From NCBI GenBank assembly GCA_900549445.1, contig UROS01000114.1, positions 1 to 7,662 of the forward strand: a stretch of DNA of 7,662 nt. The letters are read 5' to 3'. The notes beneath the pieces are model-generated. The model worked only from the letters and a program-made list of their open reading frames with translations, ran no database searches and was not told the DNA's origin. The DNA is from an uncultured Porphyromonadaceae bacterium (GTDB lineage Bacteria; Bacteroidota; Bacteroidia; Bacteroidales; Muribaculaceae). Position numbers and translations under genes: made by a program. Position 1 is the stretch's first letter; each line of letters begins with the position of its first letter. Below are positions 1 to 6,737 of this stretch, piece after piece.

Positions 1-127
1 CGTCTCAATAAACAAAGAGAAGGTGACCGACCCGTATGCGGCAGCCGATCTGTCGCTGCTGCTCAACGACAAGTATATTCTCGTACAGCGCGGCAAGAAA
101 AATTACTTCCTGCTGATAGCGAAGTAA
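1..127 (+). CDS. C-terminal fragment of an unrecognised protein (5' end outside window)
   Basis: The frame beginning at base 2 is open from the window edge to a TAA at 125-127 and gives 41 residues ending LLNDKYILVQRGKKNYFLLIAK-like sequence (LLNDKYILVQ, then RGKKNYFLLIAK). The codons are GC-rich and resemble those of the two hydrolase genes downstream. The last 20 or so residues alternate hydrophobic and polar positions around an RGKKN turn, which suggests a terminal beta-hairpin, as seen at the end of many beta-sandwich domains of secreted enzymes. That structural reading is inference. I do not recognise the family. The position upstream of GH43 and GH31 genes makes another glycan-related protein possible but unproven. 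Transcription probably ends in the AT-rich inverted repeat that starts four bases after the stop. Confidence 0.7.
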   Translation, partial: VSINKEKVTDPYAAADLSLLLNDKYILVQRGKKNYFLLIAK

Positions 128-130
128 TTT

Positions 131-215
131 AGAATTTAAAATTTAAAATTTAGAATTTAGAATTAAGCTCCCGGAAAGCCTGATTCTAAATTCTAAATTT
201 TTAATTTTAAATTCT
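131..215. repeat. Inverted repeat built of 7-base AT-rich units, possible terminator
   Basis: The left arm (131-163) and right arm (183-215) are reverse complements at 32 of 33 positions, with a 19-base GC-containing loop (164-182). Each arm is a tandem series of 7-base units. The left arm reads A(G/A)AATTT five times: 131-137, 138-144, 145-151, 152-158 and a final variant at 159-165. The right arm carries the mirror units, such as ATTCTAA at 183-189 and 190-196. The structure begins just after the upstream stop codon, and a T-rich run follows (215-247), so it could act as a transcription terminator. Similar low-complexity AT palindromes occur between genes in Bacteroidetes genomes (from memory). 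Confidence 0.8.
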
Positions 216-288
216 TTTGGATTTTGCTTTTTTTGTTTTATTTTTTGGCGGAAGGCGGTCAGGGCACGGAGTGGGAATGTTGTAATTT

Positions 289-296
289 TACGTTTG
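289..296 (+). promoter_or_regulatory. Promoter -7 box for the GH43 gene
   Basis: TACGTTTG matches the Bacteroidetes -7 consensus TAnnTTTG exactly and lies 22 bases before the GTG start. Transcription would begin near 302-304, leaving an untranslated leader of about 15 bases. No clear -33 TTTG or TTG is seen 19-21 bases further upstream (that area reads GCACGGA), so the site may need an activator or may be a chance match. Confidence 0.45.
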
Positions 297-318
297 GAAA
301 TCAACACAAAAACCAACC

Positions 319-2154
319 GTGAAAACTATATCATTATTTCTTGCCGCGGCTCTTACGGCAGCCGCCGCCCAGGGTGCGGAAACCGATACCCGCTGGGGCG
401 ATCTCGGCGACGGCACTTTTGCGAATCCCGTACTGAACGCCGACTACAGCGACCCGGACATGATCCGTGTGGGCGACAAATACTATCTCACCTGCTCCGA
501 ATTCCATTTCATGGGAATGGTAATTCTCGAGAGCGACGACATGGTCAACTGGAAAATCGTCGGAAAGGTGTTCGACAGCATCGACCTTCCCGGCTACAGT
601 TCGATGGAGAAATACGGCGGCGGAACGTGGGCACCGGCCCTGCGCTACCACGACGGCAAATTCTGGATTTTCGTCTGCACCCCCAACGAAGGTCTTTTCA
701 TGACTCAGGCGGATAAGCCCGAGGGGCCGTGGACACCTCTTCACTGTGTGAAAAGCGCGTCGGGCTGGGAAGACCCGTGCCCGCTGTGGGATGAAGACGG
801 CAACGCCTGGCTCGGACGCAGTCAGCTCGGCGCCGGCCCGATTTATATCCACAAAATGAGTACCGACGGCAAGAAGCTTCTCGACAACGGCAAGCTCGTG
901 TATGAAGGCCCCGTGGCAGAGGGAACCAAGCTCTTTATACGCGACGGATGGTACTACATGAGTATTCCCGAAGGAGGCGTAGGCGGCGGCTGGCAGCAGG
1001 TGCTCCGCTCAAAGAGCATATACGGGCCCTGGGAGGGCAAGACGGTGCTCGAGCAGGGCTCGACCAACATCAACGGCCCGCATCAGGGCGCGCTCGTCGA
1101 CACCCCCGACGGCGAATGGTGGTTCTGCCACTTCCAGTCGACCGGCGCCCGCGGCCGCGTGATGCACCTGCAGCCGGTAAAGTGGCAGGAGGACGGTTTC
1201 CCGTTCATCGGCGAGGACTACGACGGCAACGGCATAGGCGAGCCGGTGAAAGTGTGCGCGAAGCCCAATACCGGGGTAAGCAACAAGCCTTCGCATCCGC
1301 AGACTTCCGACAGTTTTGACGGCCCTGAAATAGGCATTCAGTGGCAGTTCAACCATAATCCCGACAAGAGCCGCCTCTCGCTGACCGAGCGCCCGGGCAG
1401 CCTCGCCATCCGCCCGCTCAAGGCGGCAAAGGCGCGCGAGTCGCGCAATCAGCTGACGCAGAAACTTATGGGCTACCACAGTGTGGCGACGGTAAAGATT
1501 AATTTCGCCGATATGAAGGTAGGCGACCGCGCCGGGCTCGAGGTGCTGGGCAATAAGTTCATGTGTCTGGGCGTGATGACCGAGCTGAGCAACGGCTCGC
1601 CCCGCCATCTGCTCTACACTGAAAACAACGGTGTGGTGGCACGCAAGAAGAACATGACCTCCACTGGACAGGACTACGTGTGGCTCCGCGCCGACATGGA
1701 CGCCGCAGCCAACAAGTTCCAGTTCTATTACAGCCTCGACGGCGAGAAATTCGTGAAGACCGGCGATCTCTTCGAGATGAACGACGGCGACTGGAAAGGC
1801 GCGCGCCCCGGTATTTACTCATATACGACAGCTGACGATGACTCCGGCGCCGGAACGGTCTATGTTGAATCGTTCGATTACGATACCGACGGCCCCGGTT
1901 TACTCGGAATCGGGGAATCGGGTGTGGAGAATACCGTGGCCGACGTTGCTGCGGACAGCATCGACATCAAGGTCGAGGGCACAACCGTGGCGGTTGACTC
2001 AACATCAACGGCTTCGGTCAGATTCTTCACCCCCGACGGCCGTATGGCGCTGAGCGGCGTCACCCCCGGCAGTTTCAGCCTCCCCTCGGGGTTATATCTG
2101 CTCAGCGTCTGTTCCCCCGCGGCGTCGAAAACCGTAAAACTCGCCCTGAGATAA
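319..2154 (+). CDS. Secreted GH43 glycoside hydrolase (beta-xylosidase / alpha-L-arabinofuranosidase type)
   Basis: This 611-residue enzyme is predicted to hydrolyse terminal xylosyl or arabinosyl groups in hemicellulose. A signal peptide (about 1-19) precedes a five-bladed beta-propeller (about 34-310). The GH43 triad is present: base D45 in YSDPD, modulator D152 in WEDPCPLWDEDG, and general acid E201 in AEGTKLF followed by PEGG at 217-220. H255 in GPHQGAL fits the conserved propeller-centre histidine. The acid motif differs from the common EGPHLY form. A ConA-like beta-sandwich follows (about 330-526), starting at SDSFDG, as in larger beta-xylosidases. Residues 545-611 resemble a type IX secretion sorting tail, with FFTPDGR, LPSGLYLL and a basic end. 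The GTG start is chosen because it gives the signal peptide and an upstream in-frame ATG (277) meets a stop at 283. Exact substrate and GH43 subfamily cannot be fixed here. Confidence 0.93.
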   Translation: MKTISLFLAAALTAAAAQGAETDTRWGDLGDGTFANPVLNADYSDPDMIRVGDKYYLTCSEFHFMGMVILESDDMVNWKIVGKVFDSIDLPGYSSMEKYGGGTWAPALRYHDGKFWIFVCTPNEGLFMTQADKPEGPWTPLHCVKSASGWEDPCPLWDEDGNAWLGRSQLGAGPIYIHKMSTDGKKLLDNGKLVYEGPVAEGTKLFIRDGWYYMSIPEGGVGGGWQQVLRSKSIYGPWEGKTVLEQGSTNINGPHQGALVDTPDGEWWFCHFQSTGARGRVMHLQPVKWQEDGFPFIGEDYDGNGIGEPVKVCAKPNTGVSNKPSHPQTSDSFDGPEIGIQWQFNHNPDKSRLSLTERPGSLAIRPLKAAKARESRNQLTQKLMGYHSVATVKINFADMKVGDRAGLEVLGNKFMCLGVMTELSNGSPRHLLYTENNGVVARKKNMTSTGQDYVWLRADMDAAANKFQFYYSLDGEKFVKTGDLFEMNDGDWKGARPGIYSYTTADDDSGAGTVYVESFDYDTDGPGLLGIGESGVENTVADVAADSIDIKVEGTTVAVDSTSTASVRFFTPDGRMALSGVTPGSFSLPSGLYLLSVCSPAASKTVKLALR

Positions 2155-2174
2155 CATTTTTTACCAATATAAGT

Positions 2175-2208
2175 AACAAAAGCGTCCTCTTCCGGGGATG
2201 CTTTTGTT
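2175..2208 (+). terminator. Hairpin terminator after the GH43 gene
   Basis: A 15-bp stem (2175-2189 with 2194-2208) closes a 4-base loop (TTCC, 2190-2193). The outer nine pairs, AACAAAAGC with GCTTTTGTT, are perfect, and the inner part holds GC pairs with two G-T wobbles. It lies 20 bases after the GH43 stop. The sequence after it (GTATATTT) is only weakly U-rich and contains the next gene's -7 box. Structure is seen directly; terminator activity is inferred. Confidence 0.65.
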
Positions 2209-2209
2209 G

Positions 2210-2217
2210 TATATTTG
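2210..2217 (+). promoter_or_regulatory. Promoter -7 box for the GH31 gene
   Basis: TATATTTG matches TAnnTTTG exactly, 30 bases before the ATG at 2248, giving a leader of roughly 24 bases. The -33 position would fall inside the preceding hairpin and shows no clean TTTG at the right distance. Together with the hairpin this suggests that GH31 is transcribed independently of GH43. Confidence 0.4.
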
Positions 2218-2247
2218 AATCTCAAAAAAACTCTTTAATCCTATAGC

Positions 2248-4584
2248 ATGAAACACGTATCTCTCGCCGGCATGCTTGTGGCCGCCTCGGCGCTCGCAAT
2301 TCCGGTACAGGCACAGCTCCACACCAATGAGGGGAAGCAATATCTGCTTTCGCAGGCTCCCGATCTGAGTCAGGAATTTCTCGATCTGAGCAACCATTAT
2401 TTTTTCGCCGACTCGCTCGCGGGGTTCGATACCGCCACCGGAACCGGCATTATCAAGTGGACGCGCCACCAGCTGATGCCGCGTCAGGCGTTCAATGCCA
2501 ACACTTATCTGCATCAGCCGCTCAAGATGCTCGATTTTCCCGACACGGCTTACGACAACGATCCGGAGCTCAGCTTCACCGTCGAACCGGTGAATGAGTC
2601 GACAATCCGCGTGCGTATCTACACCTCGCCGGTGATTCCGAAGGATCCCGCCGACGATCCGATGCTCGCCGGCCCGGTGCCGTCGGACAGCAAGGACTGG
2701 CGCGTGAGCCGCAACGCTCAGGGCGACGTCACCTACGCATCGAAGGCAGGAAGCCTCACAATCGACCGTTATCCTTGGCGCCTTGTGGTGAAGGACGCCG
2801 CCGGGCGCGAAATGACCCGCACGCGGGTATGGTCTGACAACGATTCCACTCAGGTGAAGGTTCCGCCGTTTCTCTTCATGAAACGCGGCAGCGACAATTC
2901 GCGCGCCATCAATCCGGTGTTCAGCCTCGCTCCGGGCGAGGTGATATACGGCTGCGGCGAGAGCGCCATGCCTCTCGACAAGGCCGGTCAGAGACTCAAT
3001 CTATTCGTAACCGACCCGCAGGGGCCGGAGACCCCCGACATGTACAAGCCGATTCCGTTCTTTATGTCGAACCGCGGCTACGGTGTGTTCATGCACACGT
3101 CGGCGCCTGTCACGGTCGACTTCGGGCAGTCGTATATCGGCTCGACAAAACTCTTCATGGCCGACGAAGTGGCCGACCTGTTCATATTCTTCGGCACCCC
3201 GAAAGAGATTCTGAGCGATTACACCTCGCTCGTAGGGCGTCCCGACATGCCGCCGCTGTGGTCGTTCGGCACGTGGATGAGCCGCATCACCTACTTCAGT
3301 GAGAAAGAGGGACGCGAGGTGGCGAAGAAACTGCGCGAGAACAAGATACCGAGCGACGTGATTCATTTCGACACCGGCTGGTTCGGCGTGGACTGGCAGT
3401 GTGACTACGAATTCGCGAAAGACCGCTTTGACAACCCCGAAAAAATGCTCTCCGACCTGCGCAAGGACGGTTTCCATACCTGCCTATGGCAGTTGCCCTA
3501 CTTCACTCCGAAAAACAAGTACTTTCCCGAGCTTGTGGAGAAGAAACTCTACGTGAGCAACGGCCGCGGCGAGCTGCCTTACGAGGATGTGGTGCTCGAC
3601 TTCACCAATCCCGAGACCGTAAGCTGGTATCAGGAGAAGATCGGCAGGCTCATAGGGCAGGGCGTCGGCGCCATAAAGGTGGATTTCGGCGAGGCCGCCC
3701 CGGTCAACGCCGTTTACGCCAACGGGCGCTCCGGTCTGTATGAGCACAATCTCTACCCCGTGAGATACAACCGCGCCGTTGCCGACGTGACACGCCGGAC
3801 TTCGGGCGACAACATAATCTGGGCGCGCTCGGCCTGGGCCGGCTCGCAGCGCTATCCGCTCCACTGGGGCGGCGACGCCGCAACGACCAACACCGGTCTG
3901 CTCGGCACCCTGCGCGAGGGTCTCTCGCTCGGTGCGAGCGGTTTCAGCTTCTGGAGCCACGACATAGGCGGTTTCGTTACGGCGAGTCCTGAAAACCTAT
4001 ACCGTCGCTGGCTGCCTTACGGTTTCCTGACGTCGCACACCCGCGTACACGGCGCACCTCCGACCGAGCCCTGGGCCTACGGCAAAGATTTCACCGACTA
4101 TTTCCGCAAATGCGCCGAACTGAAATACCGTCTGATGCCCTACGTCTACACACAGGCCAAACTTTCGTCGGAAAACGGCTGGCCCATGATGCGCGCGCTT
4201 GCCATTGAGTTTCCCTCCGACCGCGGTGCCTGGAAAGTCGACGACGAATACATGTTCGGCTCCGATTTCCTCGTGGCTCCCATGCTCGAAGATGGTACCG
4301 AACGCGATGTCTATCTTCCCGGGGGTGTGAAATGGACAGATTACCAGACCGGAAAGGTGTATAATCCCGGCTGGAACCGTATAGCCACCGGCGAGCTGCC
4401 GATAGTGATACTCGTGCGCGACGGCGCTGCCATACCACACACGGAAGTGGCGCAGTCGACCGATAAGATAGACTGGAACAAGATTTCGTGGAAAAACTAT
4501 GCTGTCGACGCTCCGTCGTCCACCGGCTACCTTTTCACACCCGCATCCACCGCGGTTGAGAAAAAGGAATTCCCGAAAGAATAA
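2248..4584 (+). CDS. Secreted GH31 glycoside hydrolase, alpha-xylosidase-like
   Basis: This 778-residue retaining hydrolase probably releases alpha-xylose from xyloglucan-type oligosaccharides in the periplasm or at the surface. A signal peptide covers about 1-22 (VQA before Q23). An N-terminal beta-sandwich (about 45-330) leads into the GH31 (beta/alpha)8 barrel (about 335-650) and C-terminal beta domains. The nucleophile is D479 in KVDFGE and the acid/base is D543 in HWGGD. HFDTGW with D375 and SHDIGGF with H571 and D572 are further family signatures. KVDFGE, RSAWAG and LHWGGD resemble E. coli YicI, an alpha-xylosidase of similar length, more than the alpha-glucosidase pattern; that comparison is from memory. 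No PA14-type insert and no type IX sorting tail is apparent, unlike the neighbouring GH43. The ATG has no Shine-Dalgarno sequence, as usual in Bacteroidetes. Alpha-glucosidase activity remains possible. Confidence 0.93.
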   Translation: MKHVSLAGMLVAASALAIPVQAQLHTNEGKQYLLSQAPDLSQEFLDLSNHYFFADSLAGFDTATGTGIIKWTRHQLMPRQAFNANTYLHQPLKMLDFPDTAYDNDPELSFTVEPVNESTIRVRIYTSPVIPKDPADDPMLAGPVPSDSKDWRVSRNAQGDVTYASKAGSLTIDRYPWRLVVKDAAGREMTRTRVWSDNDSTQVKVPPFLFMKRGSDNSRAINPVFSLAPGEVIYGCGESAMPLDKAGQRLNLFVTDPQGPETPDMYKPIPFFMSNRGYGVFMHTSAPVTVDFGQSYIGSTKLFMADEVADLFIFFGTPKEILSDYTSLVGRPDMPPLWSFGTWMSRITYFSEKEGREVAKKLRENKIPSDVIHFDTGWFGVDWQCDYEFAKDRFDNPEKMLSDLRKDGFHTCLWQLPYFTPKNKYFPELVEKKLYVSNGRGELPYEDVVLDFTNPETVSWYQEKIGRLIGQGVGAIKVDFGEAAPVNAVYANGRSGLYEHNLYPVRYNRAVADVTRRTSGDNIIWARSAWAGSQRYPLHWGGDAATTNTGLLGTLREGLSLGASGFSFWSHDIGGFVTASPENLYRRWLPYGFLTSHTRVHGAPPTEPWAYGKDFTDYFRKCAELKYRLMPYVYTQAKLSSENGWPMMRALAIEFPSDRGAWKVDDEYMFGSDFLVAPMLEDGTERDVYLPGGVKWTDYQTGKVYNPGWNRIATGELPIVILVRDGAAIPHTEVAQSTDKIDWNKISWKNYAVDAPSSTGYLFTPASTAVEKKEFPKE

Positions 4585-4605
4585 AGAAAATCTTAGACGA
4601 ATATG

Positions 4606-4651
4606 GACAACTGTGAATTCGCGATTCTAATATTATGAGTTCACAGTTGTC
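4606..4651. terminator. 15-bp inverted repeat between GH31 and the TPR regulator
   Basis: Arms 4606-4620 and 4637-4651 pair over 15 positions with one G-T wobble. The outer 12 bases, GACAACTGTGAA and TTCACAGTTGTC, are perfect complements. The loop is 16 bases (4621-4636). The hairpin starts 21 bases after the GH31 stop and ends 17 bases before the regulator's ATG. It could terminate GH31 transcription, although no U-tract follows, or it could be an operator for the regulator gene. Confidence 0.5.
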
Positions 4652-4668
4652 ATTATAATATTGAATAT

Positions 4669-6315
4669 ATGAAGTTTATCAAAATATTGGCATTGCTTTG
4701 GGTTATATTCTCTATAGAAGGATGTGCAGATAAGATTCCGAACGATTTGAAAAGGGCGGAGTTATTAATGAGCGAATACCCTGATTCATCGTTGAATATT
4801 TTGGAGAATATTTATATTTTTGGAAATGAATCTGATGGATATAAAGCTAAGTATGGTTTATTGCTGACCCAAGCCCGATATAAAAATTTCATAGATGAGG
4901 TTAACGATAGTCTTATTCGCTCTTCTTCAGAGTATTTTCTTAGAAGAAACGAACCCAAAGATGCTGCTATGTCATTATTCCTGACTGGAACGATTCAGCG
5001 AAATGCCGGTAAATTTGGAGAGTCAGCAGTTTCCTATAGACAAGCTCTTAATTTGGCCACTAAGCATCACCTGTATGAAATTGAGGGCTTAAGCGCTAAA
5101 GGCCTATATATGCTGTATGTTAAATTATTTGATGGTGTTAATCAGATCAAATATGCGAATGAATCATACAAGGCTTTTCTTAAAGGGGGTTATGGAGAAT
5201 GGGCAAAGTATGCAAAACTCGATATCGCAATAGCGTATAATAATAGTGGAAAATATTCAAGAGCGGTATTGGAAGCAATGCGTGTGGAACAGTCATGCGA
5301 AAAGGATGGAGATACTCTATTAATGGCTGAAGCAAAGCGTTTAATTGGACTATCGCAGTTTGCTTTAGGAAAGAATAAAGAATCGATCTATTCGTATTAT
5401 GAAGCCAATGATTTAGATAATACGGTGCTAACAATTGATGATAAGTCAAATATAATGATAGCCGTATCTGAGTTGAACAGAGATTCAATACCGTTGGAAA
5501 TAAATAAAATGATAGCAGAACTGAAAAATGAAGGAGATTCGTATACCCCCTTTGAGGTTTATGCAAAAAAAGGCGATTATGAAAAAGCCTACAAAAAATT
5601 AGAACTATACAAAATAGAACAAGATAGTGTGTTATCATCTCTTCTCAGAAGTAATGTTTCTAATGCTCTTCAAAGTTATGAGCAAAATCAGCAAAAGTTG
5701 CATAAAGAAAAGATGAAAGATGAAAGATTATTATGGGGATTAGTTGTTATAATTGTTTTTATCACGAGTGCATTGATTATATATGTTCTTAGGAAACATT
5801 TACAAGATATTGAACGTAGGCAGGAAATCATTATTAGTAATGCAGAATGTGTAAGAGCAGATTTGTTACGTCAAATAGAAACAAATACACATATTTCAGA
5901 ATCGATAAAAGAATTATTTGGTCAGAAGTATTCAGTAGTAAACGAACTCTGTTCCGCTTATTATGAGAGTAAAGCAGCAAAAAATGAGAAAAAGAGAATT
6001 GTAACGGAAGTTGAACTCTTAGTTCATGATTTTTCGGATAATTCAAACAGACTTAGTGAACTTATGGAATATGCAGATAAATACACAAACGGCTTATTCT
6101 CTAAATTTAAAAAAGACTTCCCGAAATGTAAAGATGAAGAATATCGTTTATTTTTGTTTCTGATGATGGGTTTTAGCGCTCGGTCAATATCTCTCTTTCT
6201 GGGAGAGAAAATAGAAGTAATTTACAATCGTAAATCTCGGTTAAAAGCGAAGATTAAGAATAGCGATATAAGCCGAAAAATGGATTATCTGGCTTATTGT
6301 GATGTAAGTGTATGA
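4669..6315 (+). CDS. Membrane-anchored TPR regulator with C-terminal HTH
   Basis: This 548-residue protein belongs to a Bacteroidetes class that appears to join an extracytoplasmic TPR sensor to a cytoplasmic DNA-binding domain. Residues 1-19 form a signal sequence ending in the lipobox-like SIEGC, with C19 as the possible lipid site. Residues 22-340 are helical TPR-type repeats, opening with the family-typical LKRAELLMSEYPDSSLNIL. One transmembrane helix spans about 354-374 (LLWGLVVIIV onward), flanked by charged and coiled-coil-like sequence. Residues 489-530 (DEEYRLFLFLMMGFSARSIS, ending NRKSRLKAKI) resemble a LuxR-type helix-turn-helix. Both a lipobox and a later transmembrane helix are present, so topology needs testing. 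The gene is much AT-richer than the hydrolases before it: one sampled 60-base line is 28% GC, against 68% in GH31. Its targets are unknown; the small genes downstream or the hydrolases upstream are candidates. I saw no clear promoter. Confidence 0.85.
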   Translation: MKFIKILALLWVIFSIEGCADKIPNDLKRAELLMSEYPDSSLNILENIYIFGNESDGYKAKYGLLLTQARYKNFIDEVNDSLIRSSSEYFLRRNEPKDAAMSLFLTGTIQRNAGKFGESAVSYRQALNLATKHHLYEIEGLSAKGLYMLYVKLFDGVNQIKYANESYKAFLKGGYGEWAKYAKLDIAIAYNNSGKYSRAVLEAMRVEQSCEKDGDTLLMAEAKRLIGLSQFALGKNKESIYSYYEANDLDNTVLTIDDKSNIMIAVSELNRDSIPLEINKMIAELKNEGDSYTPFEVYAKKGDYEKAYKKLELYKIEQDSVLSSLLRSNVSNALQSYEQNQQKLHKEKMKDERLLWGLVVIIVFITSALIIYVLRKHLQDIERRQEIIISNAECVRADLLRQIETNTHISESIKELFGQKYSVVNELCSAYYESKAAKNEKKRIVTEVELLVHDFSDNSNRLSELMEYADKYTNGLFSKFKKDFPKCKDEEYRLFLFLMMGFSARSISLFLGEKIEVIYNRKSRLKAKIKNSDISRKMDYLAYCDVSV

Positions 6316-6464
6316 AAAACAGAAAGCTATCATTGCGGTTAGCGTAAGCAAGCCTAAATAGTTGTAAGTCAATAAAAATATGTTGGTTTATGAATAGATA
6401 GATTATAAAAAACTATCAGCGCATAACTAATTGGTAATCAACCTTATGGAATGGCGTTGGATAG
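6316..6464. other. AT-rich intergenic stretch with no gene seen
   Basis: Between the regulator and the palindrome I see no open frame with gene-like character, no RNA gene and no clear TAnnTTTG box on either strand. A 15-codon frame (6446-6493, start ATG, two Trp codons) runs into the palindrome and is discussed as a weak attenuator idea only. Confidence 0.5.
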
Positions 6465-6513
6465 AAAATTACGGCGCAAAAAATTCGCATTGAGTTTTTT
6501 GCGCCGTAATTTT
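6465..6513. repeat. Perfect 19-bp palindromic hairpin upstream of the small-protein genes
   Basis: Arms 6465-6483 and 6495-6513 are perfect reverse complements over 19 bases, including the GC core ACGGCGC / GCGCCGT and A6/T6 runs. Three more pairs (6484-6486 with 6492-6494, one of them G-T) shrink the loop to five bases. Read on the + strand it ends in AATTTT, so it could terminate the regulator transcript 150 bases after its stop. The right arm also contains a promoter box, so an operator role is equally plausible. Confidence 0.85.
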
Positions 6514-6514
6514 G
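6484..6514 (+). promoter_or_regulatory. Promoter for the small-protein pair, overlapping the palindrome
   Basis: TAATTTTG (6507-6514) matches TAnnTTTG exactly. TTCG at 6484-6487 is a one-mismatch -33 box at a spacing of 19 bases, within the Bacteroidetes range of 19-21. Transcription would start near 6521, about 12 bases before the ATG at 6534. Most of the promoter lies within the hairpin's loop and right arm. Confidence 0.5.
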
Positions 6515-6533
6515 CGCTATAAACCAAAGAGAT

Positions 6534-6737
6534 ATGTTTACAATTAATTTAAAGAAGTTTTTATTTACGGTTGCATTTTGCCTTTCTTTCATTGGTGGTA
6601 CAGCGCAAACAGGTAATGGTTCTCAAGGGAACTCAACGACTACAACTACGAGGTCCCTTCTTCGAGTAATAAGCAAAGGCTTAGGTTATATCGGACTTGT
6701 ATTGATGGTTTATGATTTTGTCGAATGCATCAGTTAA
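6534..6737 (+). CDS. Small secreted or membrane protein, unrecognised
   Basis: The 67-residue product starts with a convincing signal sequence (KK at 7-8, hydrophobic 9-20, then GGTAQ), with likely cleavage after A24. The mature part would have about 43 residues: a Gly/Asn/Ser/Thr-rich linker with five Thr in a row (35-39), a basic amphipathic stretch RSLLRVISKG (40-49), and a glycine-containing hydrophobic segment LGYIGLVLMVYDF (50-62) with one cysteine (C65). It overlaps the next gene by 13 bases in another frame, so the two are probably co-translated. It lies downstream of the TPR regulator in the same AT-rich segment. A bacteriocin-like, signalling or envelope peptide would fit the layout, but no family is recognised. 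The purine-rich AAAGAGAT before the ATG may help initiation. Confidence 0.65.
   Translation: MFTINLKKFLFTVAFCLSFIGGTAQTGNGSQGNSTTTTTRSLLRVISKGLGYIGLVLMVYDFVECIS

Noticed and set aside
128..247. The AT-rich heptad array as a CRISPR array or replication origin iterons
   Set aside because: The units are 7 bases with no spacers, arranged as a mirrored pair rather than a direct array, and no cas genes, replication gene or DnaA-box cluster is seen.
294..716. 140-residue + strand open frame starting at TTG
   Set aside because: It overlaps the GH43 signal peptide and catalytic domain in another frame, and its Arg-rich product is typical of a frameshifted GC-rich gene.
1009..1608. 199-residue - strand open frame inside GH43
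   Set aside because: It lies antisense to intact GH43 coding sequence with all catalytic motifs. Long antisense frames are expected in GC-rich genes. The same applies to 334-852, 3001-3477, 3484-3960 and 3997-4440.
4656..4663. TAATATTG as a -7 box for the regulator gene
   Set aside because: It has one mismatch to TAnnTTTG and lies only five bases before the ATG, which would leave no leader. The surrounding AT richness makes chance matches likely.
5180..5638. 152-residue - strand open frame
   Set aside because: It is antisense to the TPR regulator, and its Leu/Tyr/His-rich product reflects reversed Lys- and Glu-rich helical codons.
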